NCBI RefSeq assembly: GCF_000710615.1
Contig: NZ_JDTH01000002.1
Location: 364,082 to 428,081 of the forward strand
Origin: Haladaptatus cibarius D43
GTDB lineage: Archaea > Halobacteriota > Halobacteria > Halobacteriales > Haladaptataceae
Length of the DNA stretch: 64,000 nt
Direction: 5' to 3'
The position numbers and the translations under genes are program-made. The notes beneath the pieces are model-generated. The model made no database searches, was not told where the DNA came from, and saw only the letters and a list, made by a program, of their open reading frames with translations. Position 1 is the stretch's first letter; the number at the start of each line of letters is the position of its first letter. This document shows, in pieces, positions 31,842 through 40,462 of the stretch.

Positions 31842-32291
31842 ATGGCCAGACAACAGTGGACGGATATGATTGTGGGGGACAGAATGGCCGTGGATAGGGA
31901 CTTTTCCCAACGAGTCACGGACTCGCGTTTCTCCCGGCAGGAGTGGGGGCTGATTATGACCGCCGTCGAGTTCGACATCGAAAATCCGGAGGACGACGAC
32001 CGGGCCAAACTCGTCGCCGACACGAGCAAGGTTCGACAGGTGATGCCCGAGATGGAGAACATCCAATCGCAGATGAGCGCGATGGGTGGCAAACCGCAGA
32101 AAAAAGAGAGCAAGGGAATTTTTAGTTCGGTCAAAGACGCCCTCGGAATGGGTGGCGGCGGTGGCAACGGAATCGACGAAGAACGCCTCGCCGCCGCGGA
32201 AGAGTTGGCACAGGAGTACGCCGACGAACTCCAAGACCACCTCGAATCGAACGACAAGTGGAACCGCGTCAGAACGGCGGTACAGGAGTGA
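31842..32291 (+). CDS. Haloarchaeal conserved protein, function unknown
   Basis: A 149-residue soluble acidic protein. It begins MARQQWTDMIVGDRMAVDRD and has a strand-rich first half, a Met-rich helix (QVMPEMENIQSQMSAMGG), a Gly-rich loop and a C-terminal helix (AAAEELAQEYADELQDHL). From memory it resembles a haloarchaeal DUF (DUF5799-like) but this is unverified. Its stop overlaps the start of the decarboxylase gene by one base, suggesting an operon. Confidence 0.7.
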   Translation: MARQQWTDMIVGDRMAVDRDFSQRVTDSRFSRQEWGLIMTAVEFDIENPEDDDRAKLVADTSKVRQVMPEMENIQSQMSAMGGKPQKKESKGIFSSVKDALGMGGGGGNGIDEERLAAAEELAQEYADELQDHLESNDKWNRVRTAVQE

Positions 32292-32905
32292 TGCAGCTCG
32301 CACCCGGCGCGTGGCGGTACGCGCTCCCGGCGTTTTTGCTCGCCGGGCCGGTCGGATTACTGTCACCGATTGCCACTCTGCTGGCACTCGGTTTCGGCGG
32401 CGCAACGCTCCTGTTCTTCCGCGACCCGGCGCGCGAATCGCCGAAGTACGGCGTCCTCTCGCCAGCGGATGGCCGCGTCTCCGTGATTCGAGAGGAAGGA
32501 AACCGCGTCCGCGTCGGCGTGTTCATGAACGTCACCGACGTTCACATCAATCGCGCGCCGCTGTCCGGGCAGGTCGAGTCGGTCGAACACGAACCCGGAA
32601 AACATCGCCCCGCGTTCAGCAAGGAGTCAGACAACAACGAGAAGGTTCACATCCGGTTTTCGGAGTACGATTTGACGCTCATCGCGGGTGCCTTCGCGCG
32701 CCGGATTCATCCCTACGTCGAGGGTGGCGAGACGCTGGAACGAGGACAACGACTCGGCCACATCGCGTTCGGCAGTCGCGCGGACGTGCTCCTTCCCGAA
32801 TCGTTCGACGTGAAGGACGTTGGCGTAGCCGAGGGAGAACGCGTCCGCGCGGGAGAAACCGTTTTAGCCGCATCTGCCGCCCACAGTGCTGAAACCTCCG
32901 AGTAG
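32291..32905 (+). CDS. Archaetidylserine (phosphatidylserine-type) decarboxylase
   Basis: A 204-residue short-form decarboxylase that turns archaetidylserine into archaetidylethanolamine at the membrane. Two N-terminal hydrophobic segments (residues about 8-40) are followed by SPADGRV, the conserved INRAPLSG region and GKHRPAFS. The C-terminal FGSRADV provides the Gly-Ser site at which the chain cleaves itself to form the pyruvoyl cofactor. The start at 32291 immediately follows the upstream gene and gives the family length. Confidence 0.9.
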   Translation: MQLAPGAWRYALPAFLLAGPVGLLSPIATLLALGFGGATLLFFRDPARESPKYGVLSPADGRVSVIREEGNRVRVGVFMNVTDVHINRAPLSGQVESVEHEPGKHRPAFSKESDNNEKVHIRFSEYDLTLIAGAFARRIHPYVEGGETLERGQRLGHIAFGSRADVLLPESFDVKDVGVAEGERVRAGETVLAASAAHSAETSE

Positions 32906-32929
32906 CCGGATTTTAGATCGCTTTGTCAT

Positions 32930-33085
32930 TCAGTCGCTCGAATAGTCGCCGCCGTGGAACAGCGTCAACTCTTCGGCTTCGTAGATGTTGATGAGTTCGG
33001 TGACGAGTTCGTCGTAGGATTCGTCTTCAACGCGAAGGTTGTCGAGGCGCGAGACGGTTTCCTCGTCGAGTTCTATTTTGGGCAT
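32930..33085 (-). CDS. 51-residue antitoxin-like / ribbon-helix-helix-like small protein
   Basis: The protein starts MPKIELDEETVSRLDNLRVE and ends with an acidic LTLFHGGDYSSD tail. A strand, then LDEETVSRLDNL and YDELVTELINIYEAEE helices, is the outline of VapB-like antitoxins or of small haloarchaeal DUFs related to them. No toxin gene lies beside it, so it may act alone as a regulator. Confidence 0.65.
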   Translation of the reverse strand: MPKIELDEETVSRLDNLRVEDESYDELVTELINIYEAEELTLFHGGDYSSD

Positions 33086-33308
33086 CGGTTATCACGACGC
33101 CCGCGAAGGCATTAAAGGGTTGGCCGGAACGAGATTCAGTTTCGTTTCGATTCCCGACTATCCATGGATTTCGAGCATTCGGTCGAGTAACCGCTCGTTA
33201 CTACTTTCGAAGAGCTGTCGTTCCGGACGGAAGGGGTTGCTTTCGCCCCGGCAGTGACCGGATAACAAAGTACCCGCACTCGTGTTACACGTATCGCTGA
33301 GGTTCACT

Positions 33309-33542
33309 ATGACAACGACAGACAGCAGGCTTACCAGTCGAAATGACACCGTCACCGAAAATCGGTGCCGAAGTTGTGGTTCGTTCGTGACCCGAGATTT
33401 CGCACGCGTGTTCGGGAACAACGAGAACGACGTGTTCGGATGCCTCGAATGCATGACTGCCACGGAGGTGAAAAAAGGTGGGGCACGGGCGGAACACGTG
33501 GACACGACCAAGCTTATCGGTGGCCGAGAACCGCTCCGCTAA
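33309..33542 (+). CDS. Small zinc-finger protein (haloarchaeal)
   Basis: A 77-residue protein with CRSCGSFVTRDFARVFG and CLECM: two CxxC pairs separated by about 23 residues, a zinc ribbon like those of numerous haloarchaeal small proteins. The N-terminal 24 residues and the C-terminal end are polar and probably flexible. The start at 33309 is chosen because upstream in-frame sequence reads as promoter-like DNA. Function is unknown. Confidence 0.72.
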   Translation: MTTTDSRLTSRNDTVTENRCRSCGSFVTRDFARVFGNNENDVFGCLECMTATEVKKGGARAEHVDTTKLIGGREPLR

Positions 33543-33611
33543 CTCCGGAGGGTGTGGGGACGGGTGAAAAAACAAAAACGCAGTGGACTCCTTTTCCTGT
33601 TTCGACGCTCG

Positions 33612-33749
33612 CTAGCGTCGGCCTTCGTTGCCTCGCTCGAACACGCGATTCGCGCCGGGCGCTTCGTGCGGCGGCGTATGGTCAACGTCCGCCATCGTCT
33701 GCTGGTCGTCGTCTCGGTTGTCGTTCGTGGTTCGTCGGTTCTCTGTCAT
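33612..33749 (-). CDS. 45-residue haloarchaeal small protein
   Basis: The protein reads MTENRRTTNDNRDDDQQTMA then DVDHTPPHEAPGANRVFERG and NEGRR. The second half looks like a peptide motif (VDHTPP...ANRVFERG) that I have the impression recurs in haloarchaeal small proteins. It is very polar, with no cysteines or membrane segment, and probably unfolded alone. Its stop lies in the inverted repeat CGACGCTCGCTAGCGTCG. Confidence 0.5.
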   Translation of the reverse strand: MTENRRTTNDNRDDDQQTMADVDHTPPHEAPGANRVFERGNEGRR

Positions 33750-34077
33750 AGATGTTCTATCGTCGGTGATGTCGGTTTGAGTGGTACGCTATCGACTGTC
33801 GGTTGATGTGTGTTTCAGCAAGTCGGGGATGTGAGTGGGTAGGGGTGTCAGACCCCTACAATAAGACGTGCGCCGACAGCACCACCGCTCGCTGGGGCCG
33901 TATGCGAGTCAGTGTCTAACTGTCTCATCGTACTGTGTTACTCTGTGACTCGGCCGTTATAATGCTTACGAGGAACGCAACGTTTGCCGCACGAAATGGT
34001 ATGGCAACCTGCATCGATCGACCGCCGCACGAGTTCGCCACAACGGTAAGGTAGTTCGGCATCGTACTGCAGAAAGC
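33750..34077. other. Gene-free stretch before the ferritin-like gene
   Basis: About 330 bases with no gene I can support. It must carry the promoters for the small leftward gene and the ferritin-like gene. I see no repeats. Confidence 0.5.
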
Positions 34078-34530
34078 ATGACAAGCGACGACGTTACCGA
34101 ACTTCTGCGGAAAGCGTACAGCGACGAAATCGAAACCGTGATGAACTATCTGACCAACTCGGTCGTTCTCGAGGGAGTCAGCGCGGAAGAGGTCAGAGAG
34201 AGCCTCGAAGAAGACATTCAGGAGGAACTCGGCCACGCAGAGATGATTGGCCAGCGACTCAAACAGTTGGACGAACGGCCACCCGCATCTTACGACTTCG
34301 AGGCGCGTCAGGAGAGCCTGCAACCGCCCGAAGACAGCACGGACGTACTGTCGGTTATCGAAGGTGTACTGGAGGCCGAAGAGGACGCTATCGACACGTA
34401 TCGGTCCATCATATCAGCTGCAGAGGATGAAGATGACCCAGTGACCGAAGACCTCGGTGTGACCATTCTCGCCGACGAGGAAGCCCACAGGACGGAGTTC
34501 CGTGGATTCAAACGCGAGTACGACAAATAA
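34078..34530 (+). CDS. Ferritin-like domain protein (Dps/bacterioferritin-type)
   Basis: A 150-residue four-helix bundle. The iron-site pattern is present: Glu in SDEIETVMNYL, EExxH in EELGHAEM, Glu in LEAEEDAIDTY and DEEAH near the end. Proteins of this kind oxidise and store iron and protect DNA from oxidative damage. It starts 36 bases upstream of nothing else in the same direction and is followed 38 bases later by a short conserved gene that may share the transcript. Confidence 0.85.
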   Translation: MTSDDVTELLRKAYSDEIETVMNYLTNSVVLEGVSAEEVRESLEEDIQEELGHAEMIGQRLKQLDERPPASYDFEARQESLQPPEDSTDVLSVIEGVLEAEEDAIDTYRSIISAAEDEDDPVTEDLGVTILADEEAHRTEFRGFKREYDK

Positions 34531-34568
34531 GGCAAGGATTTTTCTCGGGGGGGTGAGAGGTGGCTTGC

Positions 34569-34859
34569 ATGAGCAATTCGGGTTTCGACCTCGACCTGAG
34601 AACGGCCGAGAAGGAGATCGATTTCGCCGAGGGGGAACGGGTTATGCTGGGCGTCCTCGACGGAACCACTCCCGTTGCGGAGCGAATAGCGGCCATCGAA
34701 CACGGGAACGTGCTGGTTCTCGCAATTGACGGCGACTTGAACGAACTCGCCGCAGATCTCGCACCGGCAGTGAAACAATGCAACGGGAATTTGATGCACT
34801 TCAGAAAGTTCCTCATTATTTCGCCATCGGACGTCGAGATAGATACGAGCGAACTCTGA
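34569..34859 (+). CDS. Haloarchaeal conserved small protein, function unknown
   Basis: A 96-residue soluble acidic protein starting MSNSGFDLDLRTAEKEIDFA. It shows a clear alternating strand and helix order (VMLGVLDG, NVLVLAIDGDL, LIISPSDVEI). From memory it resembles a haloarchaeal DUF (DUF5779-like), unverified. It is only 38 bases after the ferritin-like gene. Confidence 0.7.
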   Translation: MSNSGFDLDLRTAEKEIDFAEGERVMLGVLDGTTPVAERIAAIEHGNVLVLAIDGDLNELAADLAPAVKQCNGNLMHFRKFLIISPSDVEIDTSEL

Positions 34860-35124
34860 AAAACGCGTTGAGTGGGTACGGACGCGTTGGAGGGCGGGTA
34901 CAGCATCCAAAATACCACGGTGAGTCAACTGCACCCGAACGGCGTCAGCGGGGTCACGGAGTGACCCAACTATTGTGAGCGGCATCGTCGTATATAAAAA
35001 TTCCATTTTACTGTCTAGAAAGTTATGTAGGTCGGGGAACTGTCCGATTAGTTTGGAATGTGATTAAAAACTGGCGAGGAACGATACTGAAAAGAATCAG
35101 ACGATACAATCGATCCGTGCAGGT

Positions 35125-35922
35125 ATGGAAAAACCACAGCCCTTCATCGAGTATGTGCTTCGTTCAGGAGCGCGTACCGACGTACTGCTGGCCATCGCCG
35201 ACGGCAGTGATTCGACGCAATCACTGTTGAATCGAAATCTGGCCAGCGAGTCAGCAGTGTACAATGCCCTGACCGAGTTGGAAAATCGCGGTTTGATTTA
35301 CGTTCCGAAACGAAAACGCTGGTCGGTGACCGGCACCGGGTCGGTCGTCGCCGACCTCATCGACCAACAACGGGAAACCGAGCGCATTCTCCATGCCGAT
35401 GTCGAATACTGGCGGAACCACGATGTCTCAGTCCTCCCTCGCCCGTTTCGCTCCTGTCTCGCCGACCTCGCTGACGGTGAAATCGTCCGTGCGACCGACA
35501 CACAGCCCTCGCGGGCGATACGGGAAGTCGAAAAACGACTCGAATCGGCGACTGACGCGTCGGTTATCGCCCCAATTTTCAACGAACGATACTCGACGGC
35601 GTTTCTCAACGACTGTGACAACCCTCGACTCGTGTTGGGGAAGGACGTTCTCGCAGATCTGCTCTCGGATACAAACGTTGACGAAAACGACGAAGAGAAT
35701 CTCCAAACCCGCGTTGCAGACACAGCGTTCGCGCTAACTGTGACGGACGACTGTCTCCTGTTTTCTCTGCCACTGCTGGACGGGGCGTATGACGCGCGAA
35801 CGGAATTTATCGCGGAATCGGAGCGTGCGCGTCGCTGGGGGACGGAACTGTTCGAGTACGTGTGGGAGGACGCCGAATCGGCCGACGCCTACGCGGAATC
35901 GCTGGAGACGAACGTCAGGTAG
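35125..35922 (+). CDS. HTH transcriptional regulator with FilR1-type sensor domain
   Basis: A 265-residue regulator. Residues 15-75 form an ArsR-like winged helix (RTDVLLAIADGSDSTQSLLN; SESAVYNALTELENRGLIY). The remainder resembles the FilR1 middle domain found in haloarchaeal and methanogen regulators, a presumed small-molecule or redox sensor (VIAPIFNERY; LVLGKDVLADLLSD). Its C-terminal end overlaps the end of the convergent VOC-domain gene by 34 bases, an unusually long overlap, so the two transcripts are antisense to each other there. Confidence 0.85.
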   Translation: MEKPQPFIEYVLRSGARTDVLLAIADGSDSTQSLLNRNLASESAVYNALTELENRGLIYVPKRKRWSVTGTGSVVADLIDQQRETERILHADVEYWRNHDVSVLPRPFRSCLADLADGEIVRATDTQPSRAIREVEKRLESATDASVIAPIFNERYSTAFLNDCDNPRLVLGKDVLADLLSDTNVDENDEENLQTRVADTAFALTVTDDCLLFSLPLLDGAYDARTEFIAESERARRWGTELFEYVWEDAESADAYAESLETNVR

Positions 35923-36581
35923 TGGCCGTCGGGGTCACGGAGTCGAACGCCGGATTCGACCGTTTCGACCCCGCAGGAACGGTCTTCGACTTCGGTCGTT
36001 ACCGCCACCGGGTCGTCAACCTCGAATCCAATATCGACGTGGACGCCGCCCCTCGCGTCCGCGATACCGAGATGCGGTTCCCACAGTTCGAGGTCGAAGG
36101 GGCCGCCCATCCGAACCCGTTTTCGGTCGGTGCCGCGATTGTACGTTTCGAATCCGAGGTCGGTGTAGAACTGCTCTGCCGCCGGGAGATCTTCGACTTC
36201 GAGAACGATTTCGAAGATGCCGGTTATCGGGTCGCCATCCTCGTCCGTGCTCCCGATTTCGACGCAGTTCCCGTCCGGGTCGTAAAAGTAAAGCGAGCGT
36301 GCCGACCCGAAATCGTGTTCCACGAGGTCGAAATCCCGGGAGAGTCGGTCGTACCAGTCGTCGTATCGAGGTTTCGGCGTCGAGAACGCGTAGTGGGTGT
36401 GCACGCCGCCCCGAGGAACGCCGTCCGGTCTGCGGAGGACGAGCGCGTGTTCTCCGGCGTCGAAGACGACTTCACGTTCGTTCGCCGCCCGAACCGAGAG
36501 GTCGAGCGACGTTTCGTAGAACTCCCGCGCACGGTCGAGATGTTTTACTTCCAGCGCAAGCCAGCGAAGACCCGAGAGCAT
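35889..36581 (-). CDS. VOC-superfamily protein (glyoxalase/dioxygenase type), two repeats
   Basis: A 230-residue protein with two vicinal-oxygen-chelate modules, one starting LRWLALEVKHLDRAREFYE and one starting GIFEIVLEVEDLPAAEQFYT. The metal-binding end of the first module is RSLYFYDPDGNCVEI and of the second RLRDPDGHYLTFV. Catechol dioxygenases and glyoxalases have this layout, but the substrate is not evident. The ATG at 36581 suits the first strand. It overlaps the convergent regulator by 34 bases. Confidence 0.85.
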   Translation of the reverse strand: MLSGLRWLALEVKHLDRAREFYETSLDLSVRAANEREVVFDAGEHALVLRRPDGVPRGGVHTHYAFSTPKPRYDDWYDRLSRDFDLVEHDFGSARSLYFYDPDGNCVEIGSTDEDGDPITGIFEIVLEVEDLPAAEQFYTDLGFETYNRGTDRKRVRMGGPFDLELWEPHLGIADARGGVHVDIGFEVDDPVAVTTEVEDRSCGVETVESGVRLRDPDGHYLTFVSSDSA

Positions 36582-36688
36582 ACACCGGAATACACAGCGA
36601 CGGCGCTTAAAACGTCGCACCGACTCGATTTCCCCACCCAAACCTACCGCCCCGTCGATTTATGCTGCACGCAGGACTATTTCGGTGT

Positions 36689-37363
36689 ATGCCGCTCAAA
36701 GAAACCCAGTCCTCGAACGGATTTCGAGAAATCGACAGATGGGACGGTGGCGTCGGGTGGATTGCACATCCCGACGAGGAAATGCAGCGAGCGAGTCACG
36801 CCATCTCGGTCGATGGCGACGTGTGGGTCATCGACCCGGTCGATGCGCCCGAACTCGACGACCTGCTCGCCGAATATGGCGAGGTTGCGGGCGTTGTCGT
36901 GCTTCTCGACAGACACATGCGCGATGCGGAAGAAATCGCCCGCCGACACGACGTACCGCTCTATCTCCCGACGTGGATTCGGCGGAGCGTCACCGGGATT
37001 CCGGTTCGGCGATTCGAAACGTCGTTGGCCGATACGGGATTCCGCGTCCTGAAACTGTTCGCCAATCCCGCGTGGCAGGAGGCGGCACTGTACGACGAAA
37101 CCACTGGCACCCTCGTCGTCCCGGAGACGGTCGGCACTGTCGATTACTTCCGAACCGACCGCGAGCGTCTCGGCGTTCATCCGATGATTCGGCTGTTTCC
37201 GCCGGACGAACTGCGGGGACTAACTCCCGAACGAATCCTCGTCGGCCACGGCGAAGGTGTGTTCGACAGCACTGCGGTAACGCTCGCGGACGCCCTCGAC
37301 GGCTCCCGTCGTCGTTATCCATCGCTATTGGCTTCGACCGTTCGCCGATTTGCGCCAATATAG
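36689..37363 (+). CDS. Metallo-beta-lactamase-like protein with degenerate metal site
   Basis: A 224-residue protein. The order of strands (HAISVDGDVWVIDPVD, then VAGVVVLLDRHMRDAEEIARRH, then GTLVVPETVGTVDYF, then ERILVGHGEGV) follows the MBL fold. The usual HxHxDH is replaced by DRHMRDAEE with only part of the ligands, so catalysis is doubtful. Many haloarchaea carry a protein of this type. The start MPLKETQSSN at 36689 is preferred to an upstream ATG. It lies 70 bases before the CHAT-like gene on the same strand. Confidence 0.7.
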   Translation: MPLKETQSSNGFREIDRWDGGVGWIAHPDEEMQRASHAISVDGDVWVIDPVDAPELDDLLAEYGEVAGVVVLLDRHMRDAEEIARRHDVPLYLPTWIRRSVTGIPVRRFETSLADTGFRVLKLFANPAWQEAALYDETTGTLVVPETVGTVDYFRTDRERLGVHPMIRLFPPDELRGLTPERILVGHGEGVFDSTAVTLADALDGSRRRYPSLLASTVRRFAPI

Positions 37364-37433
37364 CTGCCTGAGTATTCCGAATTGCCGATAGCTTTTTACT
37401 ATTTGCTTGATATTCCCCACATATGTTTGCTGA

Positions 37434-39530
37434 ATGCCGGAGTCTGACCTCTCGAAATACGGAGGTGACCCGGTGACTATCTCGTTCGATTCTTGTGAGG
37501 ACGACACGGGAATCGTGATACGCGACCCGATAGAGCGTCGGACGTGTACGCTTCGGACGCCCGATGTCGTCCGACCGGTTTCTACCGACACTCGTTCGTG
37601 CTGTTTTCCGGTCGATGACGCGGTCGTCGTCTCGACCACTCGTCTAACGCTTCCGACACCCGCAGCGGTGTACGTTCGCGACGAAAACGGGGAAATGCTG
37701 TCCAGTGTGGAGGGAATCGACTACGAGGAACTGCCGGAGGGGGCGTACAGCATCGAACTTTGTGCCTCCATTAAGCTGTACGTCATCGCCGAGGCGGAAC
37801 TGAGCGTTACCGCATCGTTCGACCACGTCGTCTTGGAGTTCGGGTCGGAAACCGAGGTGTTCGTCGGCGGCCGGTCGCCCCATCGCAACCCGGCGGGAAC
37901 CGTGACGACGACGACCGACCCGGTCGATATGATGGCTGCGATTTCGGCGTTCGGTTCGGCGCTGAAAACGACGAGTCCGGAGCGCTCGTTTCCAACCCTG
38001 CGAGGACACCCTCCCACGGTCGAACTCGGCGACGAACTCCACGTGCCGGACGATTTGCGCCCGGCAAGAACCGGCATTCAAATCGAAGTACCGCCCGAGT
38101 ACGAGTACATCTTCCCGGTTGCGCCACTGGTCTATTATTTCGGTGCAGAGTTGGTTCCGGGGAACGTTCCGCGAATCATCGCAGACGGGTTCGAACAGCC
38201 GCTTCAGACGACGCGCGGATTCGAAGAAGAAGTAGAGCGCGTCCTGAAACAGACGTTTTTCCTCGACTGCGTGACTCGCACGGAAGGGCTGTATCCTATC
38301 GAGTTACACGAGCGCCAACAGGTCGAATCGGTGGTGAGTTTCGACTTCGAACGCCTCTACAACGCTTCGCTGGCGGAGCAGTTGAAAGCGTATCTTTCGA
38401 TACCATACGAATGTATCGAAGAACACCTTCCGGATTGGCAGTTGACCACCCACGTCGCGCCAACCGCCGAAAACATCGAGATGGTGCCCTTCCTCGTGGA
38501 CGACCTTGCAGTGATTCGAACGCCGGAGGCGAGAGAGGTGTCCGCATCCGCGATACAAGTTCCAGCAGTCGAGGAGTTCGTCCGAAGCACGGATTCCACG
38601 CGAAGCACGGCTGAGTTGCCGTCGAGCCCCCGGTCGCTGGTCGAACCGGAAACGACGGATTCGCTGGAGCAGGTGTGGGTCGGAGAGGACGCCCCGGTCG
38701 GTGCAAGCAAAGCGACGACGACAGCGTTTCGCAACCGTTTGGAACGGAGGCCGACAGGGGAAATCGACATCACGGTCGTCTGTAACGACGAGCAGATGCA
38801 CGAAGAGCGAAATCTCGCGGATTCGGTGTACGGTTCACGCGAGGATATGCCGTTCGACGTGACGGTTCATCACGAACTCACCGTTTCGGAACTCCGGGGC
38901 GTCATCGAATCCGAGACGCAGTTTCTCCATTACATCGGTCACATCGACGAGAAAGGGTTCGAATGCGCAGACGAGATGCTAGACGCTAGAACGCTCGATA
39001 CGGTCGGCGTAGAAGCCTTCTTGCTCAACGCCTGCCAGTCATACGAACAGGGAATGGCGCTCATTGACGGGGGGGCAATCGGTGGCGTCGTCACGTTGAG
39101 CGACGTGGTAAATAGCGGTGCAGTCCGAGTCGGAAAAGCGATGGTACGACTGCTGAACCGCGGATTTCCACTCTGGGCGGCACTGGACATCGCCCGCAAC
39201 CGAAGCATCATCGGCGGGCAGTACATCGTCGTCGGCGACGGGAGCGTGGATATGGTTCAGACGGAAAGCGCAGTTGCACTCCTATTCGAAATAAAGAAAA
39301 AAAGAGAGCTGTTCGAACTAGAACGAAAAACGTATATCGGCGGTGCGGACGGACTCGGTGGGATAGTCAAACCACAAACCTCGGATAGCATGTTTCTCAC
39401 GTCCGGGTCGCTCCCGACGGTAACACTCTCGGCAGACGAACTTGAGAAACATCTCACTTTGGAAAACGTTCCCGTCAGCGTCGATGGTCAACTGCTGTGG
39501 AGTGAGGAAATTACTGTTTCTGAACTGTGA
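37434..39530 (+). CDS. CHAT/caspase-like domain protein
   Basis: A 698-residue protein. The first 460 residues read as a large, strand-rich, acidic region of unknown fold. Residues about 465-610 have the CHAT-type caspase-like pattern: a strand ITVVCND, then LHYIGHIDEKGF with His499 and His503, and AFLLNACQSYEQG with Cys534, followed by GGVVTLSDVVNSGAVRVG and the helix MVRLLNRGFPLWAALDIAR. His503 and Cys534 are the likely catalytic pair of a cysteine protease; relatives act in cell death and CRISPR-guided protease systems. No TPR or CRISPR gene lies beside it. It is tail-to-tail with a tiny membrane-peptide gene three bases away. Confidence 0.7.
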   Translation: MPESDLSKYGGDPVTISFDSCEDDTGIVIRDPIERRTCTLRTPDVVRPVSTDTRSCCFPVDDAVVVSTTRLTLPTPAAVYVRDENGEMLSSVEGIDYEELPEGAYSIELCASIKLYVIAEAELSVTASFDHVVLEFGSETEVFVGGRSPHRNPAGTVTTTTDPVDMMAAISAFGSALKTTSPERSFPTLRGHPPTVELGDELHVPDDLRPARTGIQIEVPPEYEYIFPVAPLVYYFGAELVPGNVPRIIADGFEQPLQTTRGFEEEVERVLKQTFFLDCVTRTEGLYPIELHERQQVESVVSFDFERLYNASLAEQLKAYLSIPYECIEEHLPDWQLTTHVAPTAENIEMVPFLVDDLAVIRTPEAREVSASAIQVPAVEEFVRSTDSTRSTAELPSSPRSLVEPETTDSLEQVWVGEDAPVGASKATTTAFRNRLERRPTGEIDITVVCNDEQMHEERNLADSVYGSREDMPFDVTVHHELTVSELRGVIESETQFLHYIGHIDEKGFECADEMLDARTLDTVGVEAFLLNACQSYEQGMALIDGGAIGGVVTLSDVVNSGAVRVGKAMVRLLNRGFPLWAALDIARNRSIIGGQYIVVGDGSVDMVQTESAVALLFEIKKKRELFELERKTYIGGADGLGGIVKPQTSDSMFLTSGSLPTVTLSADELEKHLTLENVPVSVDGQLLWSEEITVSEL

Positions 39531-39533
39531 AAT

Positions 39534-39668
39534 TTACGGGCCGCTGGTTCCGACTGCGTAAGCGCCCGCCACGCTTCCGGCCTGCGAGAGCAAGACCATG
39601 ATGGTGAACAGCACGCCAATCATTTGGGGATTCTCTTCGAGGTACGAGGTGATGTCGTGTTCTGCCAT
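39534..39668 (-). CDS. 44-residue single-helix membrane peptide
   Basis: The protein reads MAEHDITSYLEENPQMIGVL then FTIMVLLSQAGSVAGAYAVG and TSGP: a charged amphipathic head and one membrane helix. I believe it belongs to a small haloarchaeal family found with this type of CHAT-like protein, but I cannot verify that here. It is convergent with the CHAT gene with three bases between their stops, and its promoter is in the very AT-rich 39670-39800 stretch. Confidence 0.7.
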   Translation of the reverse strand: MAEHDITSYLEENPQMIGVLFTIMVLLSQAGSVAGAYAVGTSGP

Positions 39669-39840
39669 ACAAAACCATTTCATCTGCAAATATATTAAAT
39701 TTTCTATTTCAAATTGAGAAATATATGTCGCATTTGTTGGTATTGTTTTATTATCTCTTTTTTAGAAATCATGACATATAGTTCATTTGTGAGATAGTAT
39801 CTAGCGATGGCGTTATTTCATCCCGACACAAAAGGCGAAC

Positions 39841-40251
39841 GTGGTGTTCGTTACCCGCGGATTGAGAGACGCACTCCTCGAACTGGCAGCGAAGGCCGAA
39901 CCGGAGACGGTAACAGTCCCGTTATCGGTAACGTCCGCGAACGAACTGCTCGGTGGAGACGACCTTCGGCCGAAGACACCCGTTTTTACGCATTTTTATC
40001 CTCCCGACACGGGCGGGTCGGTGACGGCCGTCTTCGGAATGAACCTCTCTATTCCCGCCAGACAGACACAAGGCCGGTTTACTTCACACCCACAGGGTCG
40101 CCTCGAAGTTGCTCGGACGGACGACTTACACGAAATCATGCTGGTCGCGGTGCCGCCGTGGACGACTGACACGATAGCCGCGTTCGACAGGGCCGGTCGA
40201 AAACAGGAGTTAGTCGTCGTCGATGCCGAACCACCCGCAGAACTGCTGTAA
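39841..40251 (+). CDS. Unknown protein, conserved-looking
   Basis: A 136-residue protein with a GTG start; no ATG is available in frame after the upstream stop at 39802. The outline VFVTRGLRDALLELAAKAEP, then TPVFTHFYPP, VTAVFGMNLS, HEIMLVAVPPW and KQELVVVDAE is an alternating helix and strand fold, possibly related to the JAB/MPN fold, but the metal motif HxH...D is not evident. I do not assign a function. The promoter lies in an AT-rich region shared with the divergent small-membrane-peptide gene. Confidence 0.6.
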   Translation: MVFVTRGLRDALLELAAKAEPETVTVPLSVTSANELLGGDDLRPKTPVFTHFYPPDTGGSVTAVFGMNLSIPARQTQGRFTSHPQGRLEVARTDDLHEIMLVAVPPWTTDTIAAFDRAGRKQELVVVDAEPPAELL

Positions 40252-40252
40252 T

Positions 40253-40462
40253 TTATTCTAAGTAGCCCAATTCGCGCAGTTGGTCGGTGATTTCCGTAAA
40301 CTCCGACTCCGTTAGCTTCCCCTGTTGTTGGTGCTGAATGACGATGCTACGCAAGAGGAATCGAACGAGATCGCTCGTGCTGGAAAAACTCGTTCCTTCG
40401 ATGGTCACCTCGATTCGGTCGGCGAGGTCTTTCGGAATGGAAACCGTCGTGTAATCCGTCAT
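40253..40462 (-). CDS. Ribbon-helix-helix (CopG-like) regulator
   Basis: A 69-residue protein starting MTDYTTVSIPKDLADRIEVT. A ribbon strand (TTVSIPKDLADRI) and two helices (SSTSDLVRFLLRSIVIQHQQ; ESEFTEITDQLRELGYLE) give a dimeric DNA-binding fold. The start at 40462 is preferred to an upstream ATG at 40519. It is convergent with the 39841 gene, with one base between the two stop codons. Confidence 0.8.
   Translation of the reverse strand: MTDYTTVSIPKDLADRIEVTIEGTSFSSTSDLVRFLLRSIVIQHQQQGKLTESEFTEITDQLRELGYLE

Noticed and set aside
32930-33085. Toxin-antitoxin pair including the 51-residue antitoxin-like protein
   Set aside because: No PIN-domain or other toxin gene is next to it on either side.
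33158-33270. Possible short leftward coding end reading like GESNPFRPERQLFESSNERL
   Set aside because: The sequence looks protein-like but has no ATG or GTG start in a sensible place, and the upstream frame runs antisense through the zinc-finger gene.
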